DNA from: Persicaria tinctoria
Lineage: Eukaryota > Streptophyta > Magnoliopsida > Caryophyllales > Polygonaceae
Length of the DNA stretch: 64,000 nt
Assembly (NCBI GenBank): GCA_037127255.1
Contig: JBANSL010000004.1
Location: forward strand, 6,820,001-6,884,000
Direction: 5' to 3'
Part shown: positions 55,136 through 64,000 of the stretch, one piece after another
Layout: the number at the start of each line of letters is the position of its first letter
How positions within the stretch are numbered: position 1 is the first letter of the stretch
Translations under genes and position numbers: made by a program
The notes under the pieces: generated by a model
What the model was told of the DNA's origin: nothing
Seen by the model: the letters and a program-made list of their open reading frames with translations, nothing else
Database searches by the model: none

Positions 55136-58100
55136 ATGAATATGTGCTTTTGGAACTGTAGGGGGATAGGAAAAAGAACTTTCTGGACAGAAATTGATTC
55201 AATGTGTAAAAACGAACATATTCAAATCATGGCACTAGCGGAAACTAAGACGGAAAACATTCCAGATGACAAGATGTGGAGAAATATTGGATTTGATGAA
55301 GGGGCTTGGTCACCGGCTACCGGGCGATCCGGCGGAATAGGAGTCCTTTGGAAATCTCACCAGCTATTAAATTTTAATATCTCCATTGCTGTCCACTTAC
55401 CGCGTATTATTGGCCTTAGGTTGGAAAGCCTGCTTGATGGGTTTCCGATCTTAGTCCTATTTGTCTATGCACCGCCGACACCAAGTGAAAAAGAACCATT
55501 TTGGGAAATGTTAAAAACAATTGTCAACGACTCACCTATTCCGTGCATTGTTCAGGGTGATCTTAATGAGATCCTCTGCAGTGCTGACAAATTCGGCGGG
55601 GCCTCTCCCCGGATATCCAGGTTTTCTTGACTTATCTCGTTCAAAAATGAATGCTCACTTCTAGACCTTCCCACCTTTGGTAATCCGTTCACATGGAGGA
55701 AGAACCCGGAGGAAAATTTCAACATTCGTGAAAAGCTTGACCGGGTGCTTGTCCACCAACAGGTTATTGAAGCTTTTCCTAACATGATCACATATAATGG
55801 TGCTTTCTCCTCTTCGGACCATTGCCCAATTTCCATCTCCTTTGAGGTTAATCCTTGCTTCAAAGCCCCACCTTTCAAGTTCGAAAATGTCTGGCTACTT
55901 CGGAAAGATTTCCGTAATGTAGTCAAGCAATCCTGGCGGGCTAATTGCCCTGGCTCTGCCATGTTCCAATTAATGTTTAAACAAAAAATCCTGAAAAAAA
56001 AAGGCAAAAGAATGGAATAAAACGAGTTTCGGAAACATCTTTCGTCAATTGAAAGAGGTGGAGTCGGAGCTCCTACATATTCAATCCTCTGGATTCGGGG
56101 TTGACCCTCAATCAAATCAAAGCAAGGAAAAGCGCCTCATCATTAAGAAAGAGAAGCTCTTACTTTTTCAAAAATCGTTTTGGAGCCAAAGAGCAAAAAC
56201 CAAACATCTCAAACTCTCGGATTCCAACACAGCTTATTTTCACCGAGTGGCGACAGGTCGAAGGCACAGGAAACAAATTCGCAACATCACCTCTTCCTCT
56301 GGCACGATGGTTGTGGGCGAAGAGAATGTTAAGAATGAGATAAAAAAGGATTTTGAGAAGAGATTCAAGAAAGAACCAATAGACGACAGACTCCTCAATG
56401 AGTTGCTGGACCTTATACAGCATTCCATCTCGCCAGAGGAAAACAATTTTCTCATAAAACTCCCATCTAACACGGAAATTAAAACAGCGGTTTTCAACCT
56501 TGGGAGGAACAAATCCCCAGGTCCTGATGGTTTCACAACTGAATTTTATAAAAAATATTGGGACATTGTAGGTAAATCTGTAATATGTGCGGTTAAAGGG
56601 TTTTTCCACTCTGGAAAAATGCTTAAACAAATAAACCATACATTTATCTCCCTCCTCCCTAAAAGAGACGATCCCACGGCCACCAGTCACTACCGTCCTA
56701 TCAGCTTATGCTCCAATGTCTACAAAATTATATCCAAAATCTTAACTGATAGAATGAAAAAAGTTGTTGGTAAACTTATGCATCCTCTTCAGGGTGCCTT
56801 TGTATCAGACAGGGCTATTCAAGACAATGTCCTGATAGCTCATGAAATTTTCCACTCTTACAAAAGTCGGAGGGGCCAGGAAGGATGGCTAGCAATAAAA
56901 TTAGATATGGAAAAAACATATGATAGAGTCGACTGGAATTTCATAAAAAAAGTGCTTCAAAGATTTGGATTCCACGACACGTTTATCTCTTGGGTAATGG
57001 AATGTATCACGACGGTTTCTTTCTCGGTATTAGTCAACAACGGTCCTACAGATATGATTTATCCCACACGGGGTCTCCGCCAGGGAGATCCGTTATCTCC
57101 CTTTCTATTTATTTTAGGGGCTGAGATTCTGGCTCGGAAACTGGCTGCTGAGGCTGGTCTCGATAAAACACCCATTGGGTTCCCGATTGGACATAATGGC
57201 CCTCGGATCCCATTCCTTTCCTTTGCCGACGATATCATAATCTTCTCAAAAGGCAGCTTGGCTGCAGGGAACAAAGTAAAGACGATTGTTGATTCATACT
57301 GCAAAGTGTCGGGCCAAAAGGTCAATTACCATAAATCTAGTTTCCAAGCCACGAAAGGTATTACGAACCACAGGATCCTTGAGCTGCGTACCTGCCTCAA
57401 TATTTCAAATGACAATTCTTTAGAAATGTATTTAGGTTGTCCAATTATCAATGGAAGAGTTACCAAAACCACGTTCGAAGATATCATCTGTAAATCTAAA
57501 CAGCAATTGACAAAGTGGAGGGCTAATGCCCTCTCCCAACAAGGTCGTGCCACCCTTATCAACTTCAACCTCTCCGCTAAGCCGCTATATGCTATGCAGA
57601 ATTTCATGCTCCCCGCTGCTTTGCACAAAGAACTCGACCAGATAAACCGCTCGTTCTTCTGGAATAAGGATCTCCAGTACCGTCCGCTGATTAGCTGGGA
57701 CAGAATCTGCAAACCGAAGCTTTTTGGGGGGTTGGGGATTCGGAAATCTAGCGACATGAATGTGGCTCTCCAGATGAAGTTGTTGTGGAAAATTCTGGCC
57801 GAGCCTAGTAACGTATGAGTGTCATTGATTCGACATAAATACCTGCATTCTGCCAGTATTTTTGACTACAAAAACACGGGGTCAAGCTCTTGGCAGTGGT
57901 CCAAGTTGTCTGCTTTAATTGATAAATTTAAAAAGGGGCTTATTTGGTCTGTAGGAAATGGGCGATCAATTAGGTTTTGGACAGATAATTGGATCACAAC
58001 CTCTTCTCTGTCGGCTAGGGAAGAATGCCCTCAAAATTACAATCAGGACGAAACTGTTAGTGATTATATTTTGGGGGGGAAGTGGTGGAAAGAAAAACTC

Positions 58101-59261
58101 CAAGAGGTTCTTCCTATTGATATAGTGAATGAGATCCAAGACATCCCTCTTCCTGCCTCCACTCTGCAAGACCGCTTATACTGGTGGCCGGATAGAGAAG
58201 GCTGGTTTACTACTGCCAGTGCATATAAATTGATAACAGCTCAATCAGCATCACTCCCGGACAGTAATGCCTGGATATGGAAGAGTAATATCCCCCCGAA
58301 AGTCATAAACTTTCTTTGGAAAATAGCTCAGGACGGGCTCCCAACTGCTACTAGGCTGTCCAACAGGGGTACGTCTGTCCCTTCCACCTGCTCTCTGTGT
58401 AATGCAGCACCAGAAGATGAGGTCCATTTGTTTCTGGAATGTCCCTTTATCCAAGCGATCCACCAGCTTCCGTCCCAAGTTCAATCAAATAATGCCTGCT
58501 TGATTGCACATTCCCGGGACATTAAGCCCATTCTATCTCTTCTAGGGAGGAGCTTAAATTCTTCTGCTCTGACCAACCTCGCTTTTTCGTGGTGGACGAC
58601 GTGGTATATTAGGAACCAACATCTTTTTCAGCAGGCTGCAATCCCGCAAAAAGATAAAGTCTTACGACTAATCAAATCTCATATAGATAATTGGAATAAA
58701 ACATCTACAGTTGAGGCTGACTTCGAGGAGGACTTTCGCCCTCCTCGTCGGTACCCTCCGAGAAAAAGTCAGAAACAAAAAACAATTTCCTGGCGCAAGC
58801 CTCCCCGGGGCACGTTCAAACTCAATTTCGACGGATCAACCCTTTCTAACGGCGACAGCTCTGCTGGTACCATCATTAGGGACTGGGTAGGCCACCCAAT
58901 TTCTGTACACCACCAACAGTTGGGCAAACAAACACCACTCACAGCGGAAGCATTAGCTCTTAAAATAGGAATCCAACAAGTGCGACGACTCAATATAGAA
59001 AAGATCCAAATTGAAGGAGATAGCAAGATAATCATTGACCACTTAAATAGAAAATCTAACTGCCCTTGGGAGATTGAACTATTACTTTCGGATGCTCAAG
59101 TCCTATTATCGACTGTGGAAGAAGTAGATTTCTTTCATGTTCCTCGTATGGGCAATAGAGTGGCGGATAAGGTTGCACACCTTAGCCACTCTGCTCGAGG
59201 AGTCGATATTAAAAATGACTCAGGTCTTTTTGACCTCATCCGCAAGGATGCTGCCGGGTAG
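55136..59261 (+). pseudogene. LINE ORF2: endonuclease, reverse transcriptase, RNase H (recently broken)
   Basis: ORF2 nicks target DNA and copies the LINE RNA at the nick. It starts MNMCFWNCRGIGK with an ATGA overlap to the preceding frame. Endonuclease motifs: ALAETKTE, GRSGGIGVLWK, VYAPP, GDLNEIL, SSDHCPISI. RT motifs: NKSPGPDGFTTEFYKKYW, SHYRPISLCSNVYKIISKIL, KLDMEKTYDRVDW (Ala replaced by Thr), GDPLSPFLFILGAEILA, SFADDIIIFSKG. Then zf-RVT (STCSLCNAAPEDEVHLFLEC) and RNase H (LNFDGSTLSNGDSS, TAEALAL, IEGDSKIII, PRMGNRVADKV) with terminal DLIRKDAAG. Lesions: TGA at 55628-55630, frameshift at the A9 run near 55990, TGA at 57816-57818 replacing Trp in NVWVSLIRHKY. All catalytic residues I can check remain. 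Confidence 0.95.
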
Positions 59262-59302
59262 GGCCAGCCCGCCCGAATTTTTTCCTAATAAAAAAAAAAA
59301 AA

Positions 59303-59680
59303 GATAAGCAGTGTGGAGAAGAATAAGAGAAATTAAAAGTAACCTTTTTTTACCGTTATTTTTTTCGAGGTTATTGACTAGTCCTTTATGGGTCTGAGCC
59401 ATACTCTGCAAAGGACGCGAACCGATTAGTTAGGCAGCAAGTCATCAGACACTCATACAGACTTACCAAAGCCAATGAAGACTTGAGTACCCACTATTAA
59501 TTATACAAATTGTGCAAAGAGTGAGATTTGAACCCTTGATCTCTTGCAAATGTTGTCTTATTGTATACTAAAAGAATATGTTTGGGTAAAATTATACTAT
59601 ATTCGGTTTAAAGTTTAAGTTAATTACTACTCCGTATTTAGTATTTACACTCTTTTTAAGATGATGAAAATGATATAAAA
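59303..59680. other. Intergenic, tRNA-like B-box relic
   Basis: Apart from the LINE target duplication, the minus strand carries GGGTTCAAATCTCACTC near 59525-59541, resembling a tRNA B box without an A box. Nothing else recognisable. Confidence 0.35.
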
Positions 59681-59903
59681 TACTCTTCCGTTTCAAAATA
59701 TATATTGTTTGATTTTTCAACATGTTTTTTAAGAAGGTAAAAATTATATAAAATATCAACTTTTTAATCAATTTTTTAAAATAATCTCATACTTATTACT
59801 AATAAATATGAATTTATATAAAAATAATATTTTATATAATTTTTCATTTATTAAAAAACGTGATAAAAAGTCAAACAACGTATATTTTGAGACAAATAGA
59901 GTA
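59681..59903. mobile_element. Stowaway-like MITE
   Basis: TACTCTTCCGTTTCAAAATA and TATTTTGAGACAAATAGAGTA are inverted termini; ACTTATTACTAATAA marks the centre. TA target. Confidence 0.75.
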
Positions 59904-60225
59904 TCAACTTTAAAAAAAAATAATTTTATATTTATTAGTAATAAGTATGAAATGATTCTAAACTTTTATTTTATCAAAAGCAGTGCCCTTGTATAGGGTT
60001 TTTTCTTCCAAATATACCATTGTACCTTATATAATAGAGTTTTTTTTAAAAAACAAAACACGTTTAAAATTTTTAATTTTTAAACAAAAACAATTTATAC
60101 GTAGTATAATACAATTATAACTCACATCTTACTAATCATTACAAGTGTAGTCTTACAAAGTAGAATTAAAAAAAAAAACAAAATAATATTTTTTTCTTAA
60201 TAAGGCTTATCTTTTAAAATGAAAA

Positions 60226-60739
60226 CTAGTACGATTCCCGCGCCTTGGCGCGTTTTTTTAAAACGAAAATATTATATATAAAAATATTAATAAATATTAA
60301 CATAAAAATCATTAAAAAAAAACTTTATAATAAATGTATCTTATAATTATCTCATATTTTTTTTAAAAAAATCTTATGTAAAGTATAATACATAAATATA
60401 GATATTTTAAATTACTCAGTAATAATAATATCAATATAATTATAACATTGTTTAAATGTGATGTGTCATAATCAATAGTTATATTCAATGTTTTGAATTA
60501 AGCCCAATAGTTAGTAAATAAATTTGAGTAAGTCTAATAGTTATATTTGATTGAATTCAATGTTTTGAATTAAGCCCCATAGTTAGTGAAATTAAATGAA
60601 AAAGAAGAAAAAAAGAGAATTAAAGAAAATAAAAGAAAAATGACAAAAAAAAATAGTTAGTTAAGACTCCTAAAATACCTCTAAGATTGACACATCATCA
60701 TAAACTCTTCTAAATTAAGAGTTTATATAGATATAGATT
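60226..60739 (-). mobile_element. 514-bp non-autonomous Helitron
   Basis: On the minus strand the 5' end is A|TCTATATCTATATAAACTC and the 3' end shows the hairpin ACGCGCC-AA-GGCGCG(GG), 10 bases, then CTAG before T. Insertion between A and T without target duplication fits Helitrons. It shares subterminal phrases (TTTGAATTAAGCCC, CTCCTAAAAT, GACACATCATC, CTTCTAAATTAAGAG) with the larger Helitron-like shell next to ZDS. Confidence 0.8.
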
Positions 60740-61105
60740 TTGCTTAATAAAGGGAGTATCATCATTCTTACTTGTCTATAGCAAAATCAATGACAAAACA
60801 CGATTCAAATTAAACAATTAAACGTGATGATTAGTAGCTAACACACATATATATGTTTTTTTTAAAACATGTGTTTTATTCCATCAAATCTTCTTTTTAG
60901 AAATATAAAAATAATAATGTATTTTATAAATTAAATTTTTCTTAATTTTTTTGATATTAATTTATAAAATACACTAAGCAAATGCATTTTTTGTTTGTTT
61001 AACTAAAAAAATGCATTGAAATGAGCAAAAGTATGTCTTATCAAAAGTGTCATAGTTCATAGGATCACTTGTATAATTGTATTGCCTCTAACAATAGATA
61101 GAAGA

Positions 61106-61335
61106 TACTGCCTCCGGTTTTTAATATAAGATGTTTGACTTTTATTCACATAGTTTAAGGAGTTAAAAACTATATAAAATATTAATTTTTTTAATTATTT
61201 TTTTTTTACATTATACTAATACTTATTATTAATAAGTATTATATTATAAAAAAAATTAATATTTTATATAGTTTTTAGCCCATTAAACTATGTGCACAAA
61301 ATTCAAATGCATTATATTAAAAGTAAGAGAGAGTA
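61106..61335. mobile_element. Stowaway-like MITE
   Basis: TACTGCCTCCGGTTTTTAAT at the left and TATTAAAAGTAAGAGAGAGTA at the right with inverted AAAAACTATATAAAATATTAA and its complement. It lies about 560 bases upstream of the CXC gene start codon. Confidence 0.75.
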
Positions 61336-61890
61336 TGTATTACACTACTATCGTCTTGCTATTGTTTGACCATGTCAATATCATTTTATCTCATCTCTGT
61401 ATTCAGTATTTTCTTATTAATTACTGATATCATTTTTTGTTTGCTTATTTTCATAATGGTAATTTGACCGTCACTAATCTTTTTCGTTCTCTCGATTCAA
61501 CGAACTTGTATGATATGTTGATTTTTTTTTTTAAACAAAATGTTATACATAAATTACACAATACATGTGATAAACAAAGAGGACCACTAAAGATAAGATT
61601 TTATAAACCAGAGAAAAGAGAAGTAATAATAAATGCTATGAATATTGCTTATTAGGGCAGAAAAGGGCAAAAGGTCATTGTTTATTATTTCACGTTTTCC
61701 CGCCTTCCCGCTCCCATTCACTCCACTGAAAAATAAATAAAAAAGGAAAACAACAACAAAAAATAAATAGGAAGGATTTATTGGGTATGTAGTTGGAGAT
61801 GGATAGAAGAACTCATCTTCATGGAGGAGGGGAACTGCCCTGATCTGTAACTTCTCAGTGGGAGATCGGGGGAGAGGTAGATACAGAGAG

Positions 61891-64000
61891 ATGGATACGC
61901 CGGTGAAGAGCTTCCCCGCTGCTTCCACCTCTAGCCCTAACCCCGTTTCTCAGTTTGAGGTTTCTCGACTCCCTCCCCTCTTTTGCTAGGTTTATTTATC
62001 TGTGCTTCGCTCGAATCTTGTTCTTCTTCGGTGTTTCACGTTCAATTGGAAGTAGTTGCTGCGAATTCATTTGTCTTAACTAGGATTTTGTTTTCAGTTT
62101 GAGGTTTTTGAGAAGTAGGGTTTTCACTTTTTCAGCGGATAGTTGAATCGAGTGGATTTGTGATAAATCTGTGAATCAATAATTTTACTGGTTGTGAAAT
62201 TAGTGAATTTCGTGAGCATTTAGATACCTGGGGTTAGATCTCACGAAGTATTCGCTTGCAGGCATTATGAATTTGGTTGGTCAACTCCCTGTTTGGGCCG
62301 TTTATAATTCATGCTACCAAGATTTAAGAGAATTGACAAAACTTTCACGTTATGATGTTGTTGTATAAATGTGCTCATGTGCGTTTCTGCAAGTTTTTGA
62401 TGCGTTGGTGACATTACACAGTCACGAATGCTGTGAAATGGATTTGAATACTTCTATTTTGTACATTAGTTGGTCATGTTGGGTAATTTTACATGTTTTT
62501 TCTGCCTTCTAAATGAGTTTAAATCTATGTTAACTTTGTTACATGGAAACGTGATTCATATCAAATTTGGCCCAATAATTTTCAGTATTAGCTTGTTGGG
62601 TGTGAAAAGAGATGACCATTCACGCAAGTCTGTAGTCCCTGGTATATATATTTTCCCCCTTCTGAATTCAGATTCACAAGCCCATGGGCCTGTCAGCCAA
62701 TGATGTCTTGAAAAGAATGGAGCTAGTTTCTACCGGAGTAACACTTAAATAAATTATGCTGTATCATTGGCTTCAGTTCTTTTACCATGTAGTTTGGCTA
62801 TAGTTTCTTGTTTGAGGGATATGTTTAACCTCATAAATCACTGCACTTGTAGTATAGGATGTTTCCATCCCTTTTTAACGCTATCCCTGCAATTACCTGT
62901 TCATGTTTGAGAATTTTCTTTATACTTTTCTTCATCAGAAACTGCTGTGGTGCCCCGGCTTTAAGTCCAACAAAAGATAGAGATTGTATACTTTGTTTGT
63001 TGTTTATCAACTTGAATTTTCCATTCTATTTCCCAGAATCTTTTACTGCATTGGTTATCTGTGATATCTGAACAAGATTACTTCTTGGTTCACACGCAGG
63101 ACTCTCCTGTCTTCAAGTACATCAATAACCTCTCACCTATCAAGCCACTCAATAGTGACCAGTCAATCAATTTGCTTAATTTTGCATCTCCAAAGACTCC
63201 ATTTGCTTCTCCAGCTATTGATTGTCCCCAAAAATCTAAAATAACATGGTAAGATTTGTATGAGCATGCAATATGTATTTGAAGTTTCAGAGTGAACCAA
63301 CTTCTCATTGAGCATAGTTTACATACATTGATATTTTCGCTTTTCTCCTGCAGTAGTCCCCTCTCTTATCCATTGAAGCATGAGCCCGCAGATGGTGAAA
63401 ATGTAGTCAGTAAAAGCCTAGTTATTAATAATCTTAAACAAATGAAATCACTCGCGGGAAAGGAAGATTACTGTGATTCAGGCTTTGGGTTGAAAGATAA
63501 TACATCTCATGAACTGTCGGAGTCAGCTGTTGATGCTTGTCAGTCCACAAACAATGAACCTGGTATTTCACCGATTGAAACCGATGGTAAAGAGGACTAT
63601 CTAGATTCAGGTATGATGGTAACAGTGGAAAGTACACCTGATGGATCACCAGGATTATCAAATGAGCGTCACCAGTGCATTAGCAGTGTTCCTGGTGGTT
63701 GTGATAGTAAAGCTGATGATGTAAACAACTCTATGCCTCAAACAGTAGATTCAGAAACACCCCCTGAATTCTTCATTCAAGGAAGCTCTGAAAATGATGA
63801 GCCTTCTTTTAATAGTAATATAGCATTGCAGTTACAAGGTATCCAAGTAGACCAGATGAAAGGAGTTCGATGCAGGTGGGAGAAAATGTATCTTGAGGCT
63901 GCAGATCATTTACTTTGTGACTCTCCTGTCAAGGAAGAGAATTCTGGAGAGACTGACAATATATGTGTAGATTCTGGGACTTTATCTTTTATGGAAAGTA
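61891..64000 (+). CDS. TSO1/tesmin-like CXC-domain protein, N-terminal part (cut by window edge)
   Basis: Exons 61891-61959, 63100-63248 and 63354 to beyond 64000 join in phase. The protein begins MDTPVKSFPAASTSSPNPVS then QFEDSPVFKYINNLSPIKPL, the diagnostic N-terminus of plant TSO1/TCX (tesmin/TSO1-like CXC) proteins. These bind DNA through two Cys-rich CXC domains and act in cell-cycle and floral-meristem control, as DREAM/MuvB LIN54 homologues. The visible third exon is acidic, Ser-rich and contains KMYLEAADHLLCDSPVKEEN; the CXC domains themselves lie to the right of the window. Start chosen at the first ATG fitting the family. Intron 1 is long (61960-63099) and holds only spurious short frames. 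No lesion seen. Confidence 0.9.

Larger units (their letters stand above)
51896..59302 (+). mobile_element. 7.4-kb LINE (L1-type) with 18-bp target duplication
   Basis: Flanked by the perfect 18-bp repeat GATAAGCAGTGTGGAGAA (51878-51895, 59303-59320). It ends CCCGAATTTTTTCCTAAT plus poly(A). It contains a long frame of unknown nature, then ORF2 with endonuclease, RT, zf-RVT and RNase H. It is the longest of the LINEs here and the reference used to place the others. Whether it is full length at the 5' end is unknown; its first bases are TATAGCAAGCACGC and an A-run. Confidence 0.93.

Noticed and set aside
54411..55139. 242-codon frame ending in ATGA overlap with LINE ORF2
   Set aside because: The overlap is suggestive, but the sequence is hydrophobic and Cys-rich without domains and overlaps the 925-codon frame; not called separately.

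Overview
The window is nuclear DNA of a flowering plant, almost certainly a eudicot. The evidence is a zeta-carotene desaturase gene with 14 GT-AG exons and a plastid transit peptide, a DUF868 gene, a TSO1/tesmin-type CXC gene, and plant-type transposons of nearly every class. I cannot name the species from sequence alone.

Three host genes are supported. ZDS (minus strand, 10301-16051) reads as a complete 587-codon frame when its 14 exons are joined. A single-coding-exon DUF868 protein lies at 48445-49347 (+). The first three exons of a TSO1/TCX-like CXC gene start at 61891 (+) and run off the right edge. Gene fragments are also present: a small CFGCY-type plant protein exon (5063-5280), a type II metacaspase exon (31280-31425) and the 3' exons of a PAK1IP1/MAK11-like WD40 gene (32094-32714).

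Layout. 1-5000: low-complexity DNA, a cluster of GCTGAAA hairpins around a tRNA-like sequence, a 693-bp foldback element with 9-bp target duplication, and a hAT-type MITE with 8-bp duplication whose 5' half and flank are tandemly duplicated. 5397-6716: internally deleted Ty1/copia. 7200-9175: a Stowaway MITE interrupted by a second Stowaway and by a 1.5-kb non-coding retroposon. 9180-10300: scrambled copia remnants, then ZDS. 16402 to about 26119: a nested stack with a Helitron-like shell, inside it a LINE, inside that a Ty3/gypsy element, inside that a solo LTR. 26120-34770: mostly intergenic, with a LINE 3' scrap, a (TA)n tract, a GATATC-rich block and captured gene pieces. 34771-42069: a 7.3-kb Mutator-like element. 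43049-47646: Stowaway, Helitron and a 5'-truncated LINE. 51896-59302: a 7.4-kb LINE with an 18-bp target duplication.

The most unusual object is the Mutator-like element at 34771-42069. It has a perfect 9-bp target duplication and terminal regions built from about seven palindromic ACCGCAT/ATGCGGT hairpins each. Its single gene encodes, in order, a disordered tail, a plant mobile domain (PMD), a MULE transposase, an RG-rich linker and an OTU-type cysteine protease domain. It is now broken by a hAT insertion, frameshifts and stops. A second oddity is the large LINE, whose region upstream of ORF2 holds a 925-codon open frame without recognisable ORF1 domains.
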